NCBI RefSeq assembly: GCF_000331025.1
Contig: NC_020055.1
Location: forward strand, 1,167,870-1,231,869
Source: Maridesulfovibrio hydrothermalis AM13 = DSM 14728
Lineage (GTDB): Bacteria; Desulfobacterota; Desulfovibrionia; Desulfovibrionales; Desulfovibrionaceae
Direction of reading: 5' to 3'
DNA length: 64,000 nt
The notes below the pieces were generated by a model. That model made no database searches, was not told the origin of the DNA, and worked only from the letters and a program-made list of their open reading frames with translations. Positions 26,572 to 34,549 of this stretch are shown here, piece by piece; the first letter of the stretch is position 1, and every line of letters begins with the position of its first letter. A program made the translations under genes and the position numbers.

Positions 26572-29448
26572 CTACCATTCTACCGGCAGGCGTACCTTTT
26601 TTTTATCTTTGTTGGTGAAGAGGACATATCCGTTTTGTTTCCCGAAAAGGTACACGTCTCTGGTCACGGCTACATCCTGCTTGCAGTATTCGGTAATCAG
26701 GTCCAGACGGCCTTCTTTCCACCATTTAAGAGCTTGCAGCCCGTCCGCACTTTTAGCGGCGTTTACTGTGGCCTGTGCAATATTATCCAGCTTGAGACGA
26801 TAGCCCAGCCGTTCATGCACTTTAATGAGCAGGTCCAGCGTCGGCAGTGACTTGTAGTTAAAGGCATGGATTCCTGAGAGCACTTTGTAATCAAACCGCT
26901 CGATATTAAAGCCGATTATCAGCTCCAGTTTTTGAAGATGCTTGATCATTTCAGGAATCTGGTTTTCCTCATATTCGAAAAATTTGTCCTGCTCAGAGTC
27001 GTAGAGAACCGCGATGGAAACTCCCATGCGTTCGGCCTTATTCCAACCGCCTACATCCTGAGCTGAGCGTCTGGTTTCAATGTCCAGCACGCCGAATGTT
27101 TTTGGCTCGGAATTATTGGTTTCCTTTTTTACTTCTTCGCCGAAAGGTACCAGCATGATGGATAACTCCTCTATTTTTTCAGGCGGTTTGCCGTTAACCA
27201 TATTTTCCAGAACAAAAATTGCCGCAGCTTTATCAATGGGGCGGTTGCCGGAGCCGCACTTAGGTGAATGCACACAGGTCGGGCAGCCAAGTTCACATTC
27301 GCAGTCCAGTATAATCTGCAGGGTCCGTTTAAGCAGTTCTTCGGCCTGTTCGAAGGCTTGCATGGTCAATCCCGCTCCGCCGGGAATGCCATCATAAATG
27401 AATACCGCCGGACCATCCACCTGCTCGTGCATGGGGGTGGAAATACCGCCCAGATCGTTGCGGTCCGTCAGGACCAGCAGTGGTAAAATTCCTATGGCTG
27501 CGTGTTCCACTGCATGAATGCCACCCATAAAGTGAATGAATTCATCTTCGGATCTGCGTTTAATTTCAGATGAAATTTCCATCCACAGCCCTTGAGTTTC
27601 AAATACTACCGGTGGCATGTCCAGAGAGACTATACCCAGCAGCTTTCCGCCCTTTACGGCTCTTTTTTCGTATCCGGTGACCTGCTCGGTGACTTTGAGC
27701 CTGCCAAAACGCATAACGATGCCGAATACTTTTTTCTGTGAATAAATTTCCAGTATTTCCGTGGATTTATTTTTACGGGCGCGGGTGTAGTAACCGACCC
27801 TTTCTTTTGCCGCCCGCACTTTTCTGGAACCCAGATCCAATTCCTTTATGCAGTATGTGCTGCCGCGATGGATGTATACAGCTCCTTCATGGGCTTCGGA
27901 ATAGGCTCTTACTTCATCGATTGTACCGATGAGTGCGGAAGTGGCGGTATCTTCAATATGCAGCGTTGACCCCGCTCCGCGTAGTGAGACCTCGCGGTGC
28001 GGACGTTTGCGGGTGGAATATATTTCGTCACCGCGTTTGTTGCGCAGGAGCACGCCTTCCTTTTCCAGCTGGTGCACTCTGCTTTTTATCTGATCGTCTT
28101 TAAGCAGATAATCATCATCACGCAGGGTCAGTTCGCAGGCGGCGCAGACAAGGTGGCGTTGCATGATGACCGGATTGTACGGGTTGAGCACAGCATTTTC
28201 CGGTGGTCGGGAAAAAAAATCTTCTGGATGACGCATGAAATATTGATCAAGGGCATCTTCCTGCGCGATAAGAATAACTGCCGATTCACGTTGACTGCGC
28301 CCGACTCGCCCGCCGCGCTGTAATGTTGCCATGACTGATCCGGGATAGCCGACCAGAATGCATAGATCGAGGCCTCCGATATCAATGCCGAGTTCAAGTG
28401 CGCTGGTGGAGATAACAGCCAGCAGTTCACCGGAGGACATTTTCTGTTCAATTTCGCGCCGTTCCTCGGGCAGGAATCCGGCGCGGTATGCGCTGATACG
28501 ATCTTTGTATTCCCCCGCCTTCTCGTTGACCCACATGGATATAAGTTCGGTCATTTTACGGGACTGGGTATAAACGATCGTCCGCAATCCACGGGCAAGT
28601 CCGGCTTTAAGGAGTTGTATGGCTGCGCTGTACGGCGAAACAACCGGATTGAAAAAAATAAAATTCCGCTTGCCTGACGCTGCCCCGCTTTCGGTTATTG
28701 CATGTATATCAAGCCCTGTCAGGGAACGGCAGAGTTCTGCCGGATTACCGACCGTTGCCGAGGAAAAAACAAAAGAGGGATCAGCCCCGTAGAATCTGCA
28801 AATCCTGAGTAAACGGCGAAAGACCATCGCCATATGTGAACCCATCACACCGCGATAAGTATGCACCTCGTCCACGACGATATGGGTCAGTCCGGCGAGA
28901 AACGGAGACCATCTTTCATGATAGGGCAGCATGGACAGATGCAGCATTTCCGGATTGGTGAGGATTACCGCGGGAGGATTGTCCCGTATTTTTTTGCGTT
29001 TGTACGGGGTGGTGTCGCCGTCATAAACAGCAGCTTCGGGGCGGACTGTTTCAGGCAGCAGGGCCGTCATCTCGTTAAATGTTTTAAGCTGGTCCTGTGC
29101 TAAAGCCTTGAGCGGAAAAAGATACAGGGCATGACTGTCAGGATCGCGCAGACACTGCTCAATTACAGGTAAATTGTAAGTCAGTGTTTTTCCACTGGCA
29201 GTCGGCGTTGCAACTACCACATTTCTTCCGGCGCGGGCATAATCTGTGGCTTCGGCCTGATGGGAATACAGTTGTTTTATATTCCGGAAATCCAGCAGTG
29301 AATTAACGGATGGAGAGAATTTATGGCGCGGCTCACCGTAGGAAGCTTTGCAGCCGTCAATCAACCTGTGATGAACAACCTGATCGCCCATTGTGGGGGA
29401 TGATAGGAGTGAACTTATATATTCCTGTATCTTATCGGTATGCTTCAA
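26572..29448 (-). CDS. DEXH helicase fused to a DEDD exonuclease (MrfA-MrfB-like fusion)
   Basis: The start is a TTG at 29448, about seven bases after AGGG. The 958 residues contain a helicase ATP-binding domain (Walker A ATPTASGKT at 81-89, DEVH at 193-196), helicase C domain (about 280-440; STSALELGIDIGGLDLCI, QRGGRVGR), a DUF1998/MZB zinc region with four cysteines (718, 722, 725, 731) and a C-terminal exonuclease fold with D789 and E791 (VLDIET), D853 (FNIERFDYK) and Y921/D925 (YCKQD). In Bacillus these parts are the separate mitomycin repair proteins MrfA (YprA) and MrfB (YprB). A role in DNA lesion repair is inferred from that family. The MORN lipoprotein gene follows at nine bases. Confidence 0.88.
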   Translation of the reverse strand: MKHTDKIQEYISSLLSSPTMGDQVVHHRLIDGCKASYGEPRHKFSPSVNSLLDFRNIKQLYSHQAEATDYARAGRNVVVATPTASGKTLTYNLPVIEQCLRDPDSHALYLFPLKALAQDQLKTFNEMTALLPETVRPEAAVYDGDTTPYKRKKIRDNPPAVILTNPEMLHLSMLPYHERWSPFLAGLTHIVVDEVHTYRGVMGSHMAMVFRRLLRICRFYGADPSFVFSSATVGNPAELCRSLTGLDIHAITESGAASGKRNFIFFNPVVSPYSAAIQLLKAGLARGLRTIVYTQSRKMTELISMWVNEKAGEYKDRISAYRAGFLPEERREIEQKMSSGELLAVISTSALELGIDIGGLDLCILVGYPGSVMATLQRGGRVGRSQRESAVILIAQEDALDQYFMRHPEDFFSRPPENAVLNPYNPVIMQRHLVCAACELTLRDDDYLLKDDQIKSRVHQLEKEGVLLRNKRGDEIYSTRKRPHREVSLRGAGSTLHIEDTATSALIGTIDEVRAYSEAHEGAVYIHRGSTYCIKELDLGSRKVRAAKERVGYYTRARKNKSTEILEIYSQKKVFGIVMRFGRLKVTEQVTGYEKRAVKGGKLLGIVSLDMPPVVFETQGLWMEISSEIKRRSEDEFIHFMGGIHAVEHAAIGILPLLVLTDRNDLGGISTPMHEQVDGPAVFIYDGIPGGAGLTMQAFEQAEELLKRTLQIILDCECELGCPTCVHSPKCGSGNRPIDKAAAIFVLENMVNGKPPEKIEELSIMLVPFGEEVKKETNNSEPKTFGVLDIETRRSAQDVGGWNKAERMGVSIAVLYDSEQDKFFEYEENQIPEMIKHLQKLELIIGFNIERFDYKVLSGIHAFNYKSLPTLDLLIKVHERLGYRLKLDNIAQATVNAAKSADGLQALKWWKEGRLDLITEYCKQDVAVTRDVYLFGKQNGYVLFTNKDKKKVRLPVEW

Positions 29449-29785
29449 CTGTAGGCCCTGTCTGGTCTGCTATGCTGTTTGATGTAGATAAACAGAGTCA
29501 TACCGGAAAGCAGATTCGTCAAGATCAAACTGACTGTTGAGCGATTTAGATTAATCAATATAAAAAGGGATGACGATGCCGGGCTGTTTCTTTAGTGAGG
29601 GAGTGGCCCGGCATCGCCATTGGGGTTGGACTGCAAAAAACACCAAAGTTATTTCAGACCAAATAGGGGGTGTGATTCTTGTTAGAATATAATAATTTTA
29701 TGGAAAATCAAGTAGAAATGTATTTTTATACAACTGCGCCTAAAGATTAGGCTGATTTTTTAGTCAGATTTTTTTGCGGGCAAAT
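29449..29785. other. Gene-free stretch with a GC-rich hairpin
   Basis: I see no gene here. A perfect 11-bp stem (CGATGCCGGGC at 29574-29584 with its complement at 29606-29616) encloses 21 bases but has no T-run on either strand, so it is not a typical terminator. The rest is AT-rich. Confidence 0.35.
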
Positions 29786-30484
29786 TTAGTCAGTGTTCCA
29801 TGTCATCAGTTTTTTCAAAACTGTTTTCCACATTTTCTCTGCAAGATCTGCGTCAAATTCTGAATTATCGGGGTTGGCAAAGCCGTGCATTGCATTTTTC
29901 AGACTGATTATTTCGCACTCTGCTTTGGTGCTCTTCATTTCTTCTTCGAACATCTCAACATGCTTTCGGGGTACGACAGGGTCATCCTCCACGAGGATGG
30001 CCAGTAATGGGCATTTGATTTCGCCCGGTGCTGCGGGGTGGGTTGTGTCCAGATATCCATACACACTGACTGCGCCTTTCAGGTCTGCACCTGTGCGGGC
30101 AAGTTCCAGCACAGCCCCTGCTCCAAATGAGAAGCCGAGAGCGAACACGCGGGAAGGGCTGATTTCTTTTTGGCGCGTAAGTGCATGCAGGCAGGCTTTT
30201 GCCCTTTCACGCATAAGCAGTCTGTCGTTGCGGTAAACACGGTGGGATATATTTGCCTCTTCAACACTTGCCGGGCGGTTGTCCACGCCGTAAAAATCAG
30301 CAGCGAGCACGGCATATCCAGCTGCGGCAAGCCGCTCAGCATGGTTTACGGTGACTCTATTCAGTCCGGTGTACTCATGGACGAGCAGCACCGCCGGAAA
30401 TGGTCCATTGCCTTGAGGCAGTACCAGTATACTTTCCAGATTATCGCTTTGGTGCGTGTGGTGGATGGTGCGTTTGTGAATCAT
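29786..30484 (-). CDS. Dienelactone hydrolase family protein
   Basis: This 232-residue cytoplasmic alpha/beta hydrolase has the oxyanion-region motif AVLLVHEYTGLN, the nucleophile elbow LGFSFGAGAV, an acidic residue in ILVEDDPVVP, and the catalytic His in NAMHGFANP. Classical dienelactone hydrolases use Cys at the elbow (GxCxGG); here it is Ser, so the substrate may differ and the name only indicates the fold family. It starts three bases after the CDF transporter stop codon, so the two are co-transcribed. The real substrate is unknown. Confidence 0.8.
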   Translation of the reverse strand: MIHKRTIHHTHQSDNLESILVLPQGNGPFPAVLLVHEYTGLNRVTVNHAERLAAAGYAVLAADFYGVDNRPASVEEANISHRVYRNDRLLMRERAKACLHALTRQKEISPSRVFALGFSFGAGAVLELARTGADLKGAVSVYGYLDTTHPAAPGEIKCPLLAILVEDDPVVPRKHVEMFEEEMKSTKAECEIISLKNAMHGFANPDNSEFDADLAEKMWKTVLKKLMTWNTD

Positions 30485-30487
30485 AAG

Positions 30488-31450
30488 TTAGCTGTTTGAG
30501 TCCTCAGGTTCGGGCAGTTTTTCGTTTAGCCTGATCATGGAACCGCACAGGCCGCCTGTCTGCTCACAGTCGTAGGATGAAGCGTCCTCTCTGGGTTCTA
30601 CATGAATTGTTACATGACAGTTATTCAGTTTGTCCATGATACGTGATTCAATTTCCGTACACAGGTTGTGCGAACTGGCGATAGTAGAGTCTCCGGACAA
30701 CAGCAGGTGGAAGTCTACAAAGCGGTTTGCTCCGGCCTTACGGGTACGCAGGCCGTGGTATATTGCATCTTCTCCTGCACATTGGCGGATAGAACTGTCG
30801 ATGATAATCAGCTCCTCTTGCGGCAGAGTATTATCCATCAGTCCGGAGTATGATTTTTTGATAAGGGAAAATCCGGTAAAAACGATATTTCCGGCCATAA
30901 TTATAGCGATGACAGGGTCAATGAAAGACCACGACGGCGGAGTAAATAACATTATTCCAAGCCCTGCGATCAAGCCTATAGAGGTCCATACATCAGTTAA
31001 AAGATGTTTTGCATCAGCCTCAAGGAGAATGGAATCATGCTTTTCTGCTCCCCTGAGTATTACCTTTGCAGCAACAAAGTTAACCGCCGATGAAAGCAGG
31101 ACGATAAACAGGCCCGCCTCAAGGTTTTGAGGCACTGCCGGGTCGAGAAATCTTTCGACTGAAGCATAGACGATGCCTACGGCGGCGATAAGAATAAGCA
31201 TCCCCTCTGCGCCGCTGGAAAAATATTCAGCCTTGCCGTGCCCATAAGTATGGGAGGCATCAGCGGGCCTGAGGGCCAGATTAAGCGAGGCAAGTGCGAA
31301 AAGCCCTGCAGAAAGATTCACCAGAGTTTCCAGCGCATCAGAAAGTAGTCCTACAGAATCGGTTATCTGCCAGGCCCATGTTTTGAGGACCATAGTTATA
31401 AGTGAAGCTGCAATTGAGTAGTAAATATATTTTCTGGGAGATTCAGACAT
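30488..31450 (-). CDS. Cation diffusion facilitator (CDF) metal exporter
   Basis: This 320-residue inner-membrane protein has about six membrane segments and the metal-site motifs SVGLLSDALETLVNLSAG in segment 2 and DAKHLLTDVWTSIG in segment 5, which are diagnostic of CDF transporters. A cytoplasmic C-terminal domain (about 210-290) is followed by a Cys-bearing tail (DCEQTGGLCGS). Such proteins export zinc, iron, manganese or cobalt in exchange for protons. The pattern near the sites (HxxxD in segment 5) is like zinc/iron-type exporters, but specificity is not certain. AGGA precedes the ATG by eight bases. Confidence 0.92.
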   Translation of the reverse strand: MSESPRKYIYYSIAASLITMVLKTWAWQITDSVGLLSDALETLVNLSAGLFALASLNLALRPADASHTYGHGKAEYFSSGAEGMLILIAAVGIVYASVERFLDPAVPQNLEAGLFIVLLSSAVNFVAAKVILRGAEKHDSILLEADAKHLLTDVWTSIGLIAGLGIMLFTPPSWSFIDPVIAIIMAGNIVFTGFSLIKKSYSGLMDNTLPQEELIIIDSSIRQCAGEDAIYHGLRTRKAGANRFVDFHLLLSGDSTIASSHNLCTEIESRIMDKLNNCHVTIHVEPREDASSYDCEQTGGLCGSMIRLNEKLPEPEDSNS

Positions 31451-31859
31451 GTGCAGTATCCTGATTTAGGGTTGAATTAAATAGAAATAACATCTGACTG
31501 GCAGCAATATCAAGCTGCTTTGATGTTTTGTTACAGAAATATGATTTCATAGTGCCGAAAAATGGTTAATGCAAGATATAAGAGTAGCGTTATTGCGATT
31601 TGCGTAATATAAATGGCATTTCCTGCTTGAAAAATTATTGCGTATTTGTGTGAATGTGAAGCGGGGTAGAACTGTTTTGCAACTGTCAGAAAGTGTATGT
31701 TTGTGTTTTACTTACTTTAGTTTTTGCTTAACGCGTAAAAAACATGGTTAAAAATTAGCATATGGCTTATTTTGAATAAAAATGTTGACATAAAAGTGAA
31801 TCCACCCCTATGAACGAAGTTGTCAAGCTTAATAATATTTAATTTTAAGGGGGATGGTT
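31451..31859. other. Gene-free stretch upstream of sstT and the CDF gene
   Basis: No ORF with start and ribosome site is visible. A short hairpin GCAGC-aatatcaa-GCTGC lies near 31501-31518. Upstream of sstT a possible sigma-70 promoter is present: TTGACA at 31785-31790 and TATGAA at 31809-31814, 18 bases apart; the -10 element matches only four of six consensus bases. Confidence 0.35.
31785..31814 (+). promoter_or_regulatory. Possible sigma-70 promoter of sstT
   Basis: TTGACA is a perfect -35 hexamer, followed 18 bases later by TATGAA. Placement about 46 bases upstream of the sstT start is suitable. The weak -10 element makes this tentative. Confidence 0.35.
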
Positions 31860-33110
31860 ATGAATCTACTAAATAATTTATTTAAACGCATCGCATCAGG
31901 AAGTCTGGTGGTGCAAATCGTGATTGGTATCATTGCGGGTATCCTTCTTGCTGTGGCGGCTCCTGACGTAGCTAATTCAGTAGGACTTTTCGGCAGTCTG
32001 TTTGTAAAGGCTCTTAAAGCTGTTGCACCGATTCTTGTTTTTGTTATCGTAGCCGCTTCCATTGCCAACCAGAAAAAAGGCGCACATACCAATATGCGTT
32101 CCATCATCTCTCTTTATCTGATTGGAACATTTATGGCCGCACTGGTTGCTGTAACCATGAGCTTTCTGCTTCCCACAACTCTTACTTTGGTTACAACGAA
32201 TACCAGCGCAACGCCTCCCGGCGGTATCGGTGAAGTGCTCAATACCCTACTTTTCAAGGTCGTTGATAATCCTGTCAACGCACTTGCTTCCGGCAACTTT
32301 ATCGGTATTCTTGCTTGGGCTATCGCGCTCGGCTTCTGTTTTCAGCATGCCAGCGAAAGTACTAAAGCTGTTTTAAACGACGTTTCAAACGGTGTTTCCG
32401 GCATTGTTAAGCTGGTTATCCGTTTCGCACCTCTGGGAATTTTCGGTCTGGTTTCCCAGACTATCGCTACTACCGGATTTGCAGCCCTTGCAGGATACAG
32501 CCATCTGATTATGGTGCTGCTCCTTTCTATGGGAATCATCGCATTGGTGGTTAACCCGGTTATTGTCTGGTTCAAGACAAAGCAGAATCCTTATCCTCTG
32601 GTCTTTACCTGTATAAAAGAAAGCGGCATAACCGCATTTTTCACCAGAAGTTCTGCGGCTAATATTCCTGTTAATATGGAACTGTGTAAAAAACTTGAAC
32701 TGCATGAAGACACATATTCCGTTTCAATCCCTCTGGGAGCGACAGTAAATATGGGCGGCGCGGCCATCACCATCACCGTTATGACTCTGGCAGCAGTTCA
32801 TACTCTCGGTATTCAGGTTGACATTGCAACAGCTCTGCTTCTCAGTACTGTTGCTGCTGTATCCGCATGTGGTGCTTCCGGCGTAGCCGGCGGTTCATTG
32901 CTTTTGATTCCTCTTGCATGCAGTCTGTTCGGTGTGCCTAACGAAATTTCCATGCAGGTTGTAGCTGCAGGTTTTATCGTAGGCGTTATTCAGGACTCCG
33001 CTGAGACAGCTTTGAACAGTTCCACAGACGTGATCTTTACTGCTGCGGCAGATATCGCCGCCTCTTCCGGTGACATCGCGGCTAAAGTGAAGACTGCTAC
33101 TGCTTCGTAG
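31860..33110 (+). CDS. sstT: Serine/threonine:sodium symporter
   Basis: This 416-residue inner-membrane transporter belongs to the dicarboxylate/amino acid:cation symporter family and imports serine and threonine with sodium. The signature region [20 protein letters not shown], followed by [21 protein letters not shown] and [13 protein letters not shown]-like segments (here [17 protein letters not shown]), is typical of SstT. The ATG at 31860 is chosen since AAGGGGG lies six bases before it; the ATG at 31854 abuts that site. It is a single-gene unit ended by a strong terminator. Confidence 0.93.
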   Translation: MNLLNNLFKRIASGSLVVQIVIGIIAGILLAVAAPDVANSVGLFGSLFVKALKAVAPILVFVIVAASIANQKKGAHTNMRSIISLYLIGTFMAALVAVTMSFLLPTTLTLVTTNTSATPPGGIGEVLNTLLFKVVDNPVNALASGNFIGILAWAIALGFCFQHASESTKAVLNDVSNGVSGIVKLVIRFAPLGIFGLVSQTIATTGFAALAGYSHLIMVLLLSMGIIALVVNPVIVWFKTKQNPYPLVFTCIKESGITAFFTRSSAANIPVNMELCKKLELHEDTYSVSIPLGATVNMGGAAITITVMTLAAVHTLGIQVDIATALLLSTVAAVSACGASGVAGGSLLLIPLACSLFGVPNEISMQVVAAGFIVGVIQDSAETALNSSTDVIFTAAADIAASSGDIAAKVKTATAS

Positions 33111-33210
33111 TTTGCAGGCTTCTGCGGCTATTTTGACCCGTTCAAAAACTTCCAGCTGGGTATGACTGCTTCTCAGCCTGCTGGAATGAGCCTCAATCAA
33201 TAAAAATAAA

Positions 33211-33257
33211 GGCGGGCTACTTTGACTTCAACCAGTCAAAGTAGCCCGCCTTTTTAA
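33211..33257 (+). terminator. Strong intrinsic terminator after sstT
   Basis: A perfect 17-bp stem (GGCGGGCTACTTTGACT with its complement, loop TCAACC) is followed by TTTTTAATTT. It begins 101 bases after the sstT stop codon. The remaining gap to 33426 shows no gene. Confidence 0.92.
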
Positions 33258-33426
33258 TTTGTATCAACTTCCAATAATTTTTTATCTATTCAAGCAAAAC
33301 AGCAAAATAGATTTTCCCGTCTGATTTCTTCTTAAGATATTACTGTAGTCCGCTTAAACACAGCCTGCTCAAACATTTCTGGAAAGTGGTGAAGACTTTT
33401 TAAAGTAACACGGGTAGTCAGTTCTG

Positions 33427-34122
33427 CTAAGGCCCCAGCCAGCGGACTGCGCCGGTGTCTGTATCGTAAACTGCTCCCATTATCTGTGCTTTCCCTGACC
33501 TGACCTTCGCAAGGATGGCCGGACATTGCCCTAAAATATCGCGCATTACCTGCCGCACATTTGTTTCAGCGACTTTGTCTATGAGCTGTCTGCCTTTGAG
33601 TGAGGGGTAAAGCACTCTGGTCATTTTGATGGCAGGTTCCAGTTTTCCGAGCAGTTGCACCAAATGGCCTTTCATTTCCACATTATCCACGGCGGCTTTG
33701 ATCATGTTGCTTCTGGTGTGTCCCATGACGACCAGAAGAGGTGTTTCAAGGCCCAGCATTGAGTATTCCACTGATGCCAGTGTATCACTTCCGGCCACAT
33801 TTCCAGCTGAGCGGACGGTGAAAATATCACCCAGACCGCGATCAAAAATAAGGACCGGATCTACCCGTGAATCTGAAGCTGTAACTATTGTTGCAAATGG
33901 ATGCTGTCCTTTGAGGGCCAATATTTTACGCTGATGGGATGTCTGGTTGGGATAGACGCTGGACCCTTTTACAAAGCGCAGGTTTCCTTCTTTTAAAAGG
34001 ACCAGAGACTGATCCGCCCCGATATAGTTTTCAGGTGGGGGGGTACTGTTAGCTGCAAAACTGGCTCCGGACATGAGTGTAAGCAGTATTGTAAGTATGA
34101 AAAATAAACGAAAATTTCTCAA
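33427..34122 (-). CDS. Exported beta-carbonic-anhydrase-fold protein lacking both zinc cysteines
   Basis: The start is a TTG at 34122, seven bases after GGAG. The 231-residue protein has a signal peptide (about 1-23, cleaved near SFA-ANS). The body is clearly of the beta carbonic anhydrase family (DIFTVRSAGNVA, LASVEYSMLGLETPLLVVMGH). In active enzymes zinc is held by Cys, His and Cys, in CSDSR and HTxC. Here the first is Ala82 (TASDSR) and the last is Ser138 (MGHTRSNM), while Asp84, Arg86 and His135 remain. It therefore should not form the usual zinc site. I checked both codons (GCT and AGC) on the DNA. Function may be non-enzymatic or use other chemistry. Confidence 0.85.
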   Translation of the reverse strand: MRNFRLFFILTILLTLMSGASFAANSTPPPENYIGADQSLVLLKEGNLRFVKGSSVYPNQTSHQRKILALKGQHPFATIVTASDSRVDPVLIFDRGLGDIFTVRSAGNVAGSDTLASVEYSMLGLETPLLVVMGHTRSNMIKAAVDNVEMKGHLVQLLGKLEPAIKMTRVLYPSLKGRQLIDKVAETNVRQVMRDILGQCPAILAKVRSGKAQIMGAVYDTDTGAVRWLGP

Positions 34123-34273
34123 TTCAGATCTCCGCCGGTTGGGAAGTTGTTGGTATTGATGTCAAACCATACATACCAGAACCATGTTTATGCAAGCAAA
34201 GCAACGTGAAAGAGTTGAACTGAACATGTAAAGTAAATGTAAAATGGTCCGATCAGATATGTAAGACATCAAT

Positions 34274-34396
34274 CAGGAGGATGTCAGGAGTGTCCGTAAG
34301 GACCATCCACTCTTTAATACCATGTCCGGTCATTCACCTAGGCAAAGCCTTTTTATGCAAAATGCTGTGCCCCGCAGATTGATCCGACATGGTATT
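34274..34396 (+). ncRNA. Possible structured RNA element in the leader of the C69 peptidase gene
   Basis: The arms AATACCATGTC (34316-34326) and GACATGGTATT (34386-34396) are perfectly complementary over 11 bases and enclose a small hairpin AGGC-AAA-GCCT. Just before lies GTCC-GTAA-GGAC, a hairpin with a GNRA tetraloop, inside further complementary bases (GAGTG and CACTC). No riboswitch consensus I know fits it. The element is 150 bases upstream of the peptidase gene, on a gap of about 430 bases without an ORF. Confidence 0.3.
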
Positions 34397-34549
34397 TGCT
34401 TTTATGGATTGTTTATTTCTCTATACTGTCTGTCTTTGCTATATTGTTTCCAGAGCATATTTGTTCCCTGTCTCTTCATATGGTAGTCAACATGTTCGAA
34501 ACGTTGCAGTGTTCCTGCTTGCGCTAATTTTAGAATAGAGAGGTGTTTC

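Noticed and set aside
34316-34396. A GEMM-type cyclic di-GMP riboswitch (GCAAAGCC is present)
   Set aside because: Only the short GCAAAGCC string matches; the two-helix consensus and the other conserved blocks are absent.
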